Shown: positions 10,121 to 22,619 of the stretch, one piece after another
Numbering within the stretch: the first letter of the stretch is position 1
How the letters are laid out: the number at the start of each line of letters is the position of its first letter
From: Saururus chinensis
Lineage: Eukaryota; Streptophyta; Magnoliopsida; Piperales; Saururaceae
DNA length: 64,000 nt
NCBI GenBank assembly: GCA_035235625.1
Contig: CP141147.1
Location: 30,362,756-30,426,755 of the forward strand
Direction: 5' to 3'
The notes under the pieces: generated by a model
What the model saw: the letters and a program-made list of their open reading frames with translations, nothing else
Database searches by the model: none
What the model was told of the DNA's origin: nothing
Position numbers and translations under genes: made by a program

Positions 10121-11856
10121 CAATGTGGTATGCATTCAAGCACTCCGTTTTCATATAAAAGGGGGATAGGAGTGTGCATCAGTGCTGACAAACTGTCACA
10201 GGGTAGCGAAGCAGACTATCCGTGACACGTGTTGGGGCGCACGCACGTGTAAAAGTGTTGTATACTAGGTGTGTATGCATTACAAGAACTACCCATAGTG
10301 TTGCACACTATGTATGAAGGCGTTGTGGGGAAGGCCCACAGCATTGTGCAACATATGTGCGCAATGTTGAGATGATAGCACGCAATGATGTGCACACATA
10401 GTTGACTATGTTGGGACACATGGCGGACTAGCACATATTTAGATTCTTAAGATGTCCCCTCCCCCCAAAATAGTATTGTAGAGTCCTTTGGAATGATCTC
10501 GGGCCGTTTGGCAAAGTTTGGAAGAATCATGCTTGTATAGCCACTTTGGCTACCACTCCAACAGAATAAGAAAAATCTTTTATGCTATATAGGGGGGACA
10601 TGGCGAGTTAAAATGACAAAGTTGTTGGTATGATGCCTAGCCATGCAACTGGCTGTCTTAGCCATGCAACCGGCTGTCTTGGATGGCAACGAAGGCTTAT
10701 TGTGTTGCTAGCTATCATGCACTTGGCTTAGATGGATTGTTTGGATGTCCGAGTTGCCTAAGTTAGATCCATACATCACAAGGAGGTGTCCCCCTCTAGA
10801 CAGCCCGCTTGGGGAATGTCCCGGCATGTTCGCACATCCGCCTTGGAATGGCTTCACAGGCTAAACACTTGGTTGAATGGCACAAGGCTATGACCTTGAC
10901 GAAGAATGACTTACTCACTTGGCTATTAATTTGTCCTTGCTAGTGTTGCACAATAGGTGTTTCCTGGGCGCCCTCGTGACAGCACACAGGCCATGGCTCA
11001 CCATGGTCTGGCACTGTGCATGCTATGGCATGTTGTTGCACAGGCGCATGCCATGGCGCTAACATTTTTTTTTGTTTTAAAATTTTTTGTATTTATTATA
11101 AAACAAAATTTAAAACTTTAAACAAGTGTAACTCCTTACCTCAAACTTAGATTTGCACACTTTTAGTACCATTGGACTCATATCGACGAGCCCTATGAAA
11201 GCAAACTATGCAAGGTACCTTATCTCTCAAAAATAAAGTGGGCCCCAACTATGGCACATTTCTCGAGGCCATAGACTACAATTTTTTGTCCATTTTCCAT
11301 GTTCTTAGTCTTGATACATTCATCTCTTACAGCCCTACAAATAACCTTAAAGCTCCTTTGAAATGAATCGCACTCAAAACATTCCAATTATAAAAAAGAT
11401 GGCTATTGGGCCTTAACTCGTTTATGGACCCAAACGTTCCAATTTTCAAAAACTTTAAAATTTTGGGTCACCAATGCAAATTAACATCTCTGTCTGTGAT
11501 AGTCGATGCATCAATAAACTCACCAATGGTTATTAGTGAGGGCACCGTTCTATCTGCAAGGTCACAACTAATTCTATCGGTAAGGTTCAACGTATCGGTG
11601 ATCTCATCAATGGTTATCGGCAAGGTCATCGACGTGTCCATGAGGTTATTGATTACCTCAAAGCTATTGTTGACAAAATTCAACATGTCGATGAGTTCAT
11701 AGATGGTCATCAATGGGGTCATCAACAGGTCGACGAGGCAGCCGATGGAATATATGATCTCAGATTTTATTAAGATTATAGCTAATATATGTTATAGTAC
11801 TTATAATTAATAATGCATGGTTTTTATGTGATATGTGGTGTGGATGAAGGGTCACT

Positions 11857-11908
<52 letters not shown>

Positions 11909-12558
11909 TAGGGGTTAGAATCCCCCAATGCATGTATTGAGACTATTGATTGTGATTAATGGGTACCCAAAAGACTATGCATACGTCACTCAAGGTCATT
12001 GAAACCCTTGGTGCCTCACTTCCAAAAGTGAGTCATTAGCCACGTCTATGGAAGGGGGTTGGCATGAAAAAAGACCAAAGTCTTCCCGCTCTCTAAAAAT
12101 GGGAGTTATGTATAATGACTTTCTTAATCTAGGAGTCAAATTTGAATGGACTAGAGCATTAAAAGATAACTGATCTCGTATAGTGTCATACAAGAAGTTT
12201 CGATGATCATAAAAAGATAAAATATTTACATTATAGTTCATGCGCCCTAGTGAGCATTCACTTCATAATATTGATGAAGAGAGGTAAACTTCATAGCACT
12301 AAGGTCATTATGTGGTGGCCCAATATCTAGGAGTGTGAAACTCTTAGATGAGGTTATCATGTTTAAATAACCTTTAAGAAGGGTTTTACTTACAAATGGA
12401 ATGAATAATATGAAAAGTATGTATTCTTTATATGGTAATGAATAGGCTGGTTTTCTAATGAGAATTCTACAGTATGTTGATCGAACTTTTACTACTCTTT
12501 AATATTGTTATCTCACTTGAGTATACTTATATACTCAGTATCTTTCTGTGGTGTAGGT
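10121..12558. other. Repeat-derived intergenic sequence
   Basis: Contains a 21-bp word in two tandem copies (AGCCATGCAACTGGCTGTCTT, 10639-10680), and at 10950-11300 a third relative of the LTR-like family seen at 1100-1450 and 5380-5600. A CATCGATGG-rich stretch (11468-11740) and the AT microsatellite at 11861 follow. No gene was recognised. Confidence 0.45.
11861..11904. repeat. AT dinucleotide microsatellite
   Basis: Uninterrupted (AT)n of about 44 bp. Confidence 0.95.
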
Positions 12559-12566
12559 GTTTAAGT

Positions 12567-13339
12567 TAGGGCTGGGAATCGGGTCGGGTCAGGTTAAATC
12601 GGGTCGGGTTGGCCTTGACCCTCACTTAAATCAAGTCGGGTCATAACCCGACCCTATTTTTAAATCGGGTCGAAAATCTAAACTCTAACCCTACTTGAGT
12701 CGGGTTGAGTCAGGTATGCAGGTAACCCTATTTTTTTCTATAATTTTTTTGTTAGACTCATATTATATACCTTCTCTCTTTGCAAAGGGCAAACACAAAT
12801 GAAATTAAATACATTACAACATTAATTTAAGTGTTTGGTTCTTTGGTTAATTTGTGGATATTTTTTTGTAGTAATAAATATAACAAAATATGACATATTT
12901 TTATTTCATTCATCACAACTAAAAGAATAACAAAAAAGAAATTAAACTATATATAAATTAACAATACTTTGAAGATATCATCTTTTGTTATCCAAAAATG
13001 GATGTCTACAACAGAGTAAAATATACATGATCACACCTATGCTCCAAACATCTTATTCATGCCCAAATTTATGTTTAAGCATCTCTAGTTCAACATAGTA
13101 TCTACTAAAAAAATACTATAATAATAATATAAATAAGTCTAATAGACTAACACTATAATAATAGAGTTCTTTATTATTTGTAGTCGGATAAAAGTTGGGT
13201 TGTGTGGGTTGGGTACAACCCGACCCTAAATTCAAAACGGGTCAAGAGCCTAAACCCTGACCCTACTATAGTTGGGTCGGGTCGGATACAGGGTTAAGCG
13301 GGTCGGGTAAACGAGTCGGGTTGGATTTTCCCAGCCCTA
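12567..13339. mobile_element. hAT-type non-autonomous element, 773 bp
   Basis: Terminal inverted repeats TAGGGCTGGGAA (left) and TTTTCCCAGCCCTA (right). A perfect 8-bp target duplication GTTTAAGT flanks it (12559-12566 and 13340-13347), diagnostic of hAT transposition. The subterminal parts are rich in CGGGTCGGGT words in both orientations; the interior is AT-rich with no coding capacity. A second, interrupted relative in opposite orientation is at 22073-24433. Confidence 0.9.
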
Positions 13340-13347
13340 GTTTAAGT

Positions 13348-15004
13348 TGAGGTTTGAAGGTATGTAAAGGTCGTAGCTATAGTAAAGATTTACACTACAT
13401 TAATGGAGATATTTTAGCTATGTTTAATTAAGAACACGAGTATGTCATTTATCTTTTATTAATTTTGATATTGTTAACAGACAAATTGTTAATTTGTGGG
13501 TCTTATAAATATTTTAATATAATAATTATATAAATCTTTATTAGTGTCATGGTTATCACATTTAAACGATTGTGACTATAGATGATACTCATACCCCCAA
13601 TTCTTATTTTAATGATTTATTTCGTATAATTTTACCACATCATTTATTGAGATGGATGGGATTTATTATATTTTCTTTTGAAGAGATGGAGCAAAAATAA
13701 ATTTTACGAAAAATTTATACATGGAAATTGGGGGTGTGACAACACATGTGATGCTACGTGCACTAATTGCTAGTTTGCACCAGCAAAAACTAGCTAGTAC
13801 ATGAACCATCGATTTTGTCATTCCAAAATTTACAATTTCATTAGCCAGGGAAATTAGTTTTTTTATAAAATGACAATTCCATATAAAAAAACCAAGTAAA
13901 TAAATTGAGGCCCAATTAAATCATGATTAATTATCATTAGAATGATTCTACTTCTCCCTAATAAAAACTATGTACCCTCTAATGAATCTTAAATGCGAAG
14001 TGAATAATGTGTTATACTCAAGTCTTTAGTAGGGGGGCAATAGAATCATTCATCAATAATCTTGTTGTTTTCTTACAAGAGATTATTCTCCATAGAGAAT
14101 GTTCTAGTTGGACGAGAAAATATCTAAGTAGATCAGTTCTACCACATGGCCGTGGATACGTCCATTCACATTTTTATACGTAAACTTAAGTTAGTTCCTT
14201 AAATTACTCACATTCAAATATGTAGAAAACATTAACATGCATAGAAAGAAAGTGGACCTATACACCGGGTGGCTTATAGAACGGCTCCACTGGATAATTT
14301 TTCCATTTGGACCCTCAAACTCAAAGAACGCCAGAAAATAGGAATAGGAGCATTGAATGAGGGACCATAGAAGAAGAGCATGGTCTCATTATATTGCCTT
14401 CATCAGCCCCCATTTCTTTTTAGTTTTCCTTTTTAGTTACGAGGTATTTGCGCCCACGTATTTGCAGTTTTTCACAAAGGAACAGATGAAGAAACACTGC
14501 TGAAGGGGATTTTGTTTAGGCCTCGCTGTCAGTAACGGCAAATTATGTTTGTAACTCAAATCTGGTGGTGAAGCTTCATCGGCCGTATTATTATAGATGA
14601 TGGCACACATGGTAGCTCTTAGTCCTTACACGCGAACCCTGATTTTGCATTTGGCCCGTGCATCTGCTTCAGAGTGTGCGCAATTGATCCCCGGTTAGGC
14701 TCACGAAGCTTCACTGGCCAGTAGACTGGAATTCATCGTGTTGCATGCATTTTATCACCACGAGAAACAAAAAAAAAAGTTATTAGTTGTGCTGGCCATT
14801 TAGGCATTTGCTTGATCATGCATTTTGTGAGCTCATTACAAGATTGGGCAAAAAGATCGTGACTAAATTACCAAGCTCATAATAGCTAAAATGGCTATAG
14901 GTATGCCTAAATTTATTGTTTTTTATTCTATCAAAACCTACTCATCCTGGTGAGATGAGGTCGTGTTTCAATTTATCCTTCTACTTGTCGGCTTGTCATC
15001 GCTA
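13348..15004. other. Intergenic sequence without recognised genes
   Basis: AT-rich. GGGGGTGTGACA at 13731-13742 looks like an LTR end, but no partner or convincing target duplication was found. Nothing else was recognised. Confidence 0.5.
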
Positions 15005-15012
15005 CTCCTAGG

Positions 15013-15691
15013 TAGGGCTGGTCATGGATGTCTATTGTTCGATGTTTGAGCCGTGTCCGAGGTGTCCGTGGCCGTGTCCAGTCGAATTTTTTTGTCTGCC
15101 AATTTTTAAACATGGCTATAGACAAAGACCTCATCCGGCCATTTGTCCGAGGTCCGATTAACTTTTAAATACATTGTGCATTTTTATACGAAGGATAATT
15201 TTAATTTTTCCTCTAATTATTCTTAAATATTATTTTTTTATCTTTAAATCTTTAATAATTTAAATACAATCATGTTAATGTTATATGTGAATTTTTCTTT
15301 AAAGCTAATTATTAAATATTTCTTTTGTCTCACATTAATAGCTCTATTTGGCTTTTTAAAATAAATTAATTTGTCTAATAGTAATACTACAAATAAAGAA
15401 GATGACATATATAAATTTAAAAATTATTATTATATGATAAATTACTTAATCTAGATATCCTCACCCTAGTCCCTAGCTACCATACTTAGTTAAAGTCGTT
15501 AACACCACTCTCGTTCTCTCTAACCACTTCAACTCTCATCCAATTGCCTAAGAGACTATGTCTATGGACAATAGCCGTGTCCGTCGAAAAAAAAACTTTA
15601 TCCATGGACAAAATGCCGACGGACAAATTGTTAGTGGACATAGACATAGACAAGCCATGTCCTCCAACTATTTGGCCGAAGACCAGCCCTA
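15013..15691. mobile_element. hAT-type non-autonomous element, 679 bp
   Basis: Ends TAGGGCTGGTCATGG and GACCAGCCCTA are inverted repeats. A perfect 8-bp duplication CTCCTAGG flanks the element (15005-15012 and 15692-15699). Both subterminal regions carry GTCCGAGGTCCG/GTCCATGGAC words, while the centre is AT-rich. No coding capacity. It is similar in layout to 28025-28554 (which also has GTCCGT/GTCCGCC words) but differs at the ends. Confidence 0.9.
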
Positions 15692-15699
15692 CTCCTAGG

Positions 15700-16906
15700 G
15701 TTTGGGAATAAGAAGGAGTTGGACGAGTTCAAGAGATAGTTTGTATGAATTTGGGGATAAGCATTAATTTGTGCATAAATTATCAGAACAAAATTCGATG
15801 GCGAGGTAAAAACTAATACATAAGGAAGTATTTTTCATGTTTCATTGATAATGAGTCTTAGCATAAACCGCTCATAAAAGCCTTTGATATTTAAATTCAA
15901 AAGTGCACATGTTAGCATGCATTAGTAATATTGACACTAACATAAACTAAAGTATTTATCATCAATCTCATAAACAAAGACAAATTATCACTCGGAACAT
16001 AAAAACGCTTATGTAAATGTCATAAAGTTAAACTTCTCGGCTTTTAACTATCACTTTTTTTAACTTTGTCCCGGTCAATTACCTCATATAGGACAAATTC
16101 ACAATCCACACTTCAGTTTCGGCTGAGCTAGCTAGGCAAAACAATAATTGTCATCAAACATAGTAACTAAAAAACTGATGATGAAGTCATGAAAACCAAC
16201 TAATGAGCCGCCATTGGCTCTCAATTGTCGTCGTCATCATCACTCATCATCTAACCCTTTCTCTCTCTATGAAGGCGCTTTGTACAAGAATAAATTGAAG
16301 CTTTACCACTTATCTCTAATAAAAAAAATAATTTATGATAATTTTATAAATACTTAATTATTTAAATTGAATATAAAATTATTAATGTAGAATAATTTTT
16401 TTACCAAATAGAACTATTAATTTAAAATAAAAAGAATATATAATTATTAAAAAGAGATGGTATGTAATTTTGTATAGCATTGTGTATGTTAGTGAGTGCA
16501 CAGTGGGTTTTCATATCTCTGCTTACTAAAGTTTACGAGCATTTACAGTGATAAAGCTTAATTGGAGAGTGATGAAGCTTAACCGGCTGAGATTCTTATC
16601 AACTACTTTTTCCTTTTTTAGAAGTATCAACTACTCCATCCGTGTTATACAAATGGCTACTAAAAAAGTGCTTATTTCATTTCATTTATATCAAAAGATG
16701 ATAATGACTCTATGCCCACTGAAAACTTATTCCAGCGGCTGAAACAGCTGGGAATTACACAGAGAGCTCACATAGTTCATTGTTCAAGGGCATTTTCGTC
16801 TCTGGAGACAAATGTCCAATGGGCTGTTCATCCTCGCCTCACATCATAGGTTCCTTACCTTCCACAGGCGATCAACGCAGTTCGAGGCTATTCTCGTCAT
16901 TTTGCA
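15700..16906. other. Intergenic sequence 3' of the ATL gene
   Basis: Contains the fold-back element at 15819-16013 and a Stowaway-like remnant around 16318-16460. The 3' untranslated region of the minus-strand ATL gene should lie just below 16907; no clear polyadenylation signal was identified. Confidence 0.45.
15819..16013. mobile_element. Fold-back MITE, second copy
   Basis: Inverted arms CATAAGGAAGTATTTTTCATG (left) and AACATAAAAACGCTTATG (right), with internal TTCATTGATAATGAG facing TATCATCAATCTCATAA. It resembles the element at 8005-8227. No clear target duplication. Confidence 0.55.
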
Positions 16907-17464
16907 TCAAGGCTCCGCCACCCTCACGGCCTGAAGCTCCACCTGAGCCTGGGCCGCAACGGAGTCGGACACAGACACGGGCTTTTCCGGGGAGGCGGGC
17001 AGGCAGGAGGTCCGGCAAGTGGGGCAGGATGGACGGGAAGAGAACCACCCTTCGATGCACTTGTCGTGGAACCCGTGCTGACACTTGGGCAGGACCCGGA
17101 CCCGCTCCCCGTCCACGAATTCGGACAGGCAGATGGCGCACACCGCCTCCGCCCCCGCCAGCCTCATCCCCGATGAGTACACCAGCGCCGGCACAGGCGG
17201 CACCGTCTGGGCAGGCTTGGCGAGGCGGGTCCGAGGGAGGCTGGGACCGTCCTCCTCGCCGCGGCGGCGGCGTCCAAGGACGTACCGGATGGTGGCATGA
17301 AGAGAGATGGCGCAGATGAGTGCGCAGACGAGGACGATGAGGATGGTTGCGAGGTTCACGTCGAAGTCCCCCGCGTTCCGGTAGGGGAACCACCTGTCTG
17401 TCGCGGTGGTGGCCGGGGCGTTGGCGGAGTCTTTGGAGGAGAGTGGTGGCGGAGGAGATGCCAT
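16907..17464 (-). CDS. ATL-type RING-H2 finger E3 ubiquitin ligase
   Basis: Intact single-exon gene of 185 codons. Residues 1-36 are Pro/Ser/Ala-rich. One membrane helix follows (about 37-62, LATILIVLVCALICAISLHA), then a basic patch RRRR (65-68). The RING-H2 finger runs from C109 to C150: C109-x2-C112, C128-x-H130-x2-H133-x2-C136, C147-x2-C150, with W140 before the last cysteine pair. This layout (N-terminal membrane anchor, RING-H2, variable tail) and length match the plant ATL family, near the ATL8/ATL79/ATL80 group. These proteins act as membrane-bound E3 ligases that pass ubiquitin from an E2 to targets. The start at 17464 has a good context (GCCATGG) and lies about 60 bp below a TATA box. 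The gene is strongly GC-rich compared with its surroundings. Target and physiological role cannot be told from sequence. Confidence 0.93.
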   Translation of the reverse strand: MASPPPPLSSKDSANAPATTATDRWFPYRNAGDFDVNLATILIVLVCALICAISLHATIRYVLGRRRRGEEDGPSLPRTRLAKPAQTVPPVPALVYSSGMRLAGAEAVCAICLSEFVDGERVRVLPKCQHGFHDKCIEGWFSSRPSCPTCRTSCLPASPEKPVSVSDSVAAQAQVELQAVRVAEP

Positions 17465-17520
17465 GGCGGCTGCTCTTTGGCGTGAGTCTTCTCTTGGCGG
17501 GGCGTGTGTAGCTGAGGCAA

Positions 17521-17533
17521 GAATTTATAAAGG
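17521..17533 (-). promoter_or_regulatory. TATA box of the ATL gene
   Basis: Minus-strand TTTATAAATTC, about 60 bp upstream of the ATL start codon. This places the transcription start at roughly 17495 and gives a leader of about 30 nt. Confidence 0.65.
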
Positions 17534-17699
17534 GAGGATCACAGACATGTGGTTGGTGCAGGTATTATAACGACCAACAAAGGGACATAGCCTTGCTACA
17601 TTTGTAGACAGTGAAAAAAATTAACTGAGAACGAGTTAACAAGAGTATAAAATTAACTCTAGCTATTAAGTAGGTAAGCATAATAACAAGAGTTAATTT

Positions 17700-17897
17700 T
17701 ACACTTTTAAATTAATAGCTCTATTTAATAAAAAAAAATATTTCATATAATTAATAAATTTATTTTGTTAAATTTAAATAATTAAGTACTTAAAAAAGAG
17801 TATCATAAATTTATTTTCTTTTTTATATAAATTTTATAATTTAATAAAAAATATTATTTTTAAAAATATAACTATTAATATAAAATGGAGATAGTAT
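17700..17897. mobile_element. Stowaway-like MITE, long form
   Basis: About 200 bp between TA dinucleotides, with inverted ends (ACACTTTTAAATTAATAGCTC and ACTATTAATATAAAATGGAG). It lies 170 bp upstream of the ATL TATA box. Similar to 21131-21336. Confidence 0.55.
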
Positions 17898-18180
17898 ATA
17901 TAAAAAAATAAAAGCTCCCTCCATCCGGCTAGGGAGCCGAAGCTCATTAAAGTTACAATTTTTTGCTATATTTTTAAATATATACCCAACACAACGCAAA
18001 TAATTAAATTATAATATAACGATTTATATCAAATTTATGGGACATCGACGAGTAATGCAATTGCATATGGCTCCAAAGGCATATAAACAAGACTCACGTT
18101 AAATGCCATCAATTAGAAACATGGCATTAGGGATTTTAGAGGGCTTTAGATCGGTTGTGACTTGTGAAGCCCTCACACCA

Positions 18181-18223
18181 ATTCCTATTCCTATTCCTAT
18201 TCCTATTCCTATTCTTATTCCTA
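18181..18223. repeat. ATTCCT hexanucleotide microsatellite
   Basis: About seven copies of ATTCCT, one with a C-to-T change. Confidence 0.95.
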
Positions 18224-19046
18224 GGAGGAGGCTAACTAAAGTATGTCACGCATTTTCTTTTCCCAAATACCGCCAACTTCTTATTAGCCACCCACCACAA
18301 TAGGTGGGAGTTCTGTACAACGGATATTAAGCCATTTTAGAAGTGGGTTACTTATGTAAAGATTGTGGAATTTAGAAAGGGGTTAAGAAAAGCTCGCTTG
18401 CGTAGTGGAGTCGGGAATGTGTACTGGCATTGAATGAGGAGAAATAGAAGGAAAGAATATTTATGATGATTTGGACAACTGATTGCATTAACTACAATAT
18501 TGTATGGCGGTTTAGAGGGGGAGGAAAAGTTGTTAAGTTAAGACTGGAATGATCAACGAGGAGAACCGGTAAACGTAGAGGACACGCAAACAGTGGGGGC
18601 CTCAGGAATAAGAACGGTAATTACTAATTACTAATTATGCAGGCTACAATCGGACCAGCATCAGACCCGGGTCCGACCGGATCCATGTCTGCTTCTCTCG
18701 CACCAAGCAAAAATGTCAATCCAGATTTTTCTGACTTCAATTATAATTAAGTATTCTTTAAATTATTAAAATAGAAAGTAAAGCTTGTTAAAAATGTAAA
18801 AAAATATTATATAAATCGAAGTTTAATATGATCTTAAATGTAGCAAGCAGTATGCTAATTGGATTTCTTAATTAGCCCAAATTATTATTATCTAATTCGC
18901 TAAACTAAATTTAAAATAATTTACCAAATTTTTCCAATAAATTTTTGCATTAAAAATGTTACTACAAGAGATATTATTTGGGGAAAATATAAATTGGGTT
19001 TAGGGTCCATTTGAAAATTTTGAATGGGGTTGAATCAACATATATA

Positions 19047-19154
19047 TACTCTCTATGTCCTAGGTTAATATTTATATTTAATATTTTAAAATTAAATAAA
19101 ATTAATTTATTTTAAAAATAATAATAAAGCTATAAATATGTGACAGAAAGAGTA
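19047..19154. mobile_element. Stowaway-like MITE, short form
   Basis: 108 bp flanked by TA, with ends CTCTCTATGTCCTAGGTTAA and TATGTGACAGAAAGAG as inverted repeats. Same family as 6138-6243. Confidence 0.55.
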
Positions 19155-21130
19155 TAAACTTCTTTCAAAAAAATTTACACTATTTATTAAATTTAAATTG
19201 GATTAACATGGTTGAAGTTAGTTAATTTTCTCTTAAAATATTTGAGTGGGTAATGCCCATTTTTAAGCTTGCCTATTCAAATACTTTTTGGCACTTTATA
19301 TTCAGATTTAACAAATGAAACAATCAAGTCAACTTTGTTATGAAAATAAAACTAATATTTTGAAGATTATAAACCTCCTTTCGCTACAAATTTCTCATGG
19401 TCCCACCTAAAATAAAATCATATATTACCCAATTTTTAACATAACCATTAATTTATAAATTATTAATAGTAAATTTTTTATTTTTAAACGTATAGTTGTT
19501 AATTTGAGACAGAGAAAATATATAAGGATATTACTAACTTTTTTTTAATATATAAATATATTTTAACAAAGAGCGTCGTCGGCGAAGGTAGCAAGAGGCC
19601 AAAATAGCCGCCAGACGATGATCTAGTGGCGCACCCGGGACACTTCTCAACTTTCCCATTTAACGTACAAATGCATGAGAAAGCCCTTTAAAAGGACAAA
19701 AAGCTTAAATGCAAACCCTTCCTGATAATCTGCTACAACATCCGGGTCCGTTTAGCCAGGCCCGGCCCGGCCCGGATCCAACCCGCTGACAACCATGGGT
19801 CCGAACCGAACTGCAGACCTCATTTAGTGGGAGGCACGCGAAGTCACACCGACGTGGCTGCATGCATGCGAAGGCAGCGACAGTGCACGTGAACTATAAC
19901 TGAGGCCGCTCGAAGTACACACATTTAGCCAAGCTTAACTTATCTGTGTCAGCGCCGCAAACAAAACTGAATCAGTGGCTGTTACCATGCATCTGACACT
20001 TGATTGACGGGCTAGTACGCCCATACGTGTCACGTGCATGGCGAGGGCGACAAGTGATGTCCTCGTGCACGTGCCCGAAGCTGCACACTCTCTATTGCAT
20101 GGAAAAGTTCCATTCTCATGATTGGGGCCGTCGATCGTATAACGTAAATAAAGTACTAACACAAGTGTTAACATGTGCTTTGTAGTACGTAATTATAGAT
20201 ATTAAGTGGAAGTACTAAAAATTATTTTCTCGTGTGTAAATTTTTTTAAATATTTTTGGCGATGCCCCAAAGGTACTCCTAATTAGGGGTGAACACATGA
20301 TTTTTACTTAAGGGGCTCACTGTGTTTAAACTATTTTTTTCGGTATATAAATTAAGGTGTAACAAAGTAAGACTTATAAGTAAATTAAAAGTATATATTA
20401 AAAATTAATATAATATGTAAACTTTGAGAAAGAACAAAGGTAACTCTTTTCATATAATATAATACAAATATGTTGTGTACCAAAAAAGAGTAAGGAAATT
20501 TTAAAGTGGGGGTCAATTAATGGATCCAAATTGAGTTTGCATACAAAGAGACTTATCAAAAGGGTGTATAAAATAAATTCCAAAGTCACGTGGTCATTAC
20601 ACATGGCCACAACGTAGATCCATATGTCAATTGCTCATAATGGTATATAGAAAGATACATATATATGAAATTGCTAAAAAAAAATTGTGGCATGAAGGGT
20701 ATAAGTACTATAATAAAAAAAATATACAACAATAAAAACACAAAGAAACATCTACCAAGAAGTACCAAATCAAGAAATACTACGATGCAAAATAGCCCCG
20801 AACCTTTACATGATGCAGTAGATAGGTCTCGAACATTGTACATTTGAACATAATCCGCTAAAAAGACACAATCGATCCAAAATATGTTAGTAATAAAAGA
20901 CACTACCACAATTGAAGGCGAACAACCGTTTCCTAAAAGTCAATCAATCGCATATAATGTGTGTTCCATATATAGCACATACTTATTTGGTATACAAGGT
21001 GGAGCGAGGAGGGGGTGGCTAGCAAGTTCATGGCCACCATGCAGTTTACAAATTTTTAATGTATCTTATTAGGCAAGACAATATAGCCCCTCAATTTTTC
21101 CTTTTTAAGTGGAACCATATGGCCTGCTAA

Positions 21131-21336
21131 TACTCTTTTTGTCTTAAATTAATAATTTTATTTGGCAAAAAAGTTTATTCTATATTAATAGTTTTATTTT
21201 TTTAATTTAAGTGATTGAGTACTTAAAAAAAGAGTATCGTAAGCTTATTTCCCTTTATCTTAGATGTAGGTTTTATCATTTAATAAAAAATTATTATTTT
21301 TCTAAATAGAGCTATTAATATAAGATGAAGAGAGTA
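21131..21336. mobile_element. Stowaway-like MITE, best preserved copy
   Basis: About 202 bp between TA target dinucleotides. Left end CTCTTTTTGTCTTAAATTAA faces right end TTAATATAAGATGAAGAGAG as a long inverted repeat. AT-rich, non-coding; it would depend on a mariner-type transposase elsewhere. Confidence 0.75.
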
Positions 21337-22619
21337 CAAATTTACCGTCAAGGTGGCCACCTAATACCCATTTTCCTAACTCCAACCCTGTAGGTACATA
21401 AAATAAAGTTACTAAAAGAATTTGATGGGAATTATTAATATCATGGTTTAACATGGTTAGCCAGGCTTAAAAAGGGTCCCTAACCCTTAATTAAGTTATA
21501 GTCCTTCGGTTCTAAATAAATAATTTCATTTGACAAAAAAATTTATTCTATATTTATTACTCTATTTTCTTCAATTAAGTTTTTAAAAAAATTACAAAAT
21601 TATTTTCTCTTTCGTTATATGTAAGTTTCACTGTGATAAAAAATTATTAATTAATATCAGAAAGAGGGAGGAATAATTTGATTAAAAGGTCTCTCTCACT
21701 CTAGAAAACTACATAAATACCCTCGTTCCCCTACTCCGGTTAACAATATAACTTCCCTGCCAAACACGACAAGAAGAGCCCACAATTTCTTCCTGAACAC
21801 GGCAATTCATATTATTGTGCACTCGTGATTGTAGACCTGTTTCATTGCAACCAGTTACTGTACGTGTTTATTCCGTGCCCCATGTAATGCAAATCAAAAT
21901 TTTCAATTACACCCCATTACTTTCTTAAATTTTATGTTTACTTCCTATGCTAGTAAATACAAGGACCACATGGTTTATCTTCAGTAAAAAATTTATGAGT
22001 AAAACTGTAAAACGAGCAGTTTCTTAGTTATGAGTAAAATAAGGAGTTTTCTTTCACCTAGCATAAGTATAGTAGGGCTAGGAAAATTTAACCCGACAGG
22101 AATACCTGACCCAAACATAACTTACTTAACATATACCCAACCTTACTCAATAAAAAATAAGGTTAAAATTTTAAAGTTTTACATATTTTAAAAGTAGGGT
22201 TAGGTCCGAATTTACCCGCATAACCTGTACAATACTACAACTTGACATCAACCTTACTATTTAACGATGTCAATATCTAACAGCATCTTCAATGCGGGAC
22301 ACCATGCTACTTTGGCATCTCGCATGGCCATTCTAATGGCTGGAAATGGCACACCAATTTGGGGCACTATTTTTTACATCTTTATTTAAAAATATAAAAT
22401 AATTTTTTTGGCAAAACCTTACCCCTCTCTGCCCTCATTTACTAGAATTTACCTTTTGGGAGGGGTTTTTATTTTTTTTTCTTTGTACCTTTGTTTCACC
22501 TTTTTTTCCCATTGGATTTTTTTATTCTCTTTGTCTATAAATATTCACCTCCACTTTTATTTGGTAGTGTGTTTTTTTATTTATTTTGAGTTATTCTTCT
22601 CTTTCTTCCCAACATTCTC

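Larger units (their letters stand above)
17534..22072. other. Intergenic, MITE-rich sequence
   Basis: Contains Stowaway-like elements (17700-17897, 19047-19154, 21131-21336, and a more decayed one near 21500-21675) and a hexanucleotide repeat at 18181. Two GC-rich patches (18650-18700 and 19740-19800) carry GGGTCCG/GGCCCGGCCCGG words. Open frames at 20398-21072 were seen on both strands; none resembles a protein I know. Confidence 0.5.

Noticed and set aside
10411-13747. LTR element from ACACA|TGG (10415) to GTGACA|ACACA (13742)
   Set aside because: A 5-bp match next to TG is expected often by chance, the left side does not look like an LTR start, and a hAT element with its own duplication lies inside.
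16780-17319. Open frame of 179 codons on the plus strand
   Set aside because: It is antisense to the ATL gene in GC-rich DNA; Arg/Pro/Gly-rich composition with no domain. The minus-strand frame has a full RING-H2 finger and a membrane helix.
16872-17393. Second minus-strand frame of 173 codons
   Set aside because: Overlaps the ATL frame out of phase, with low-complexity Arg/Pro/His content; a shadow of high GC.
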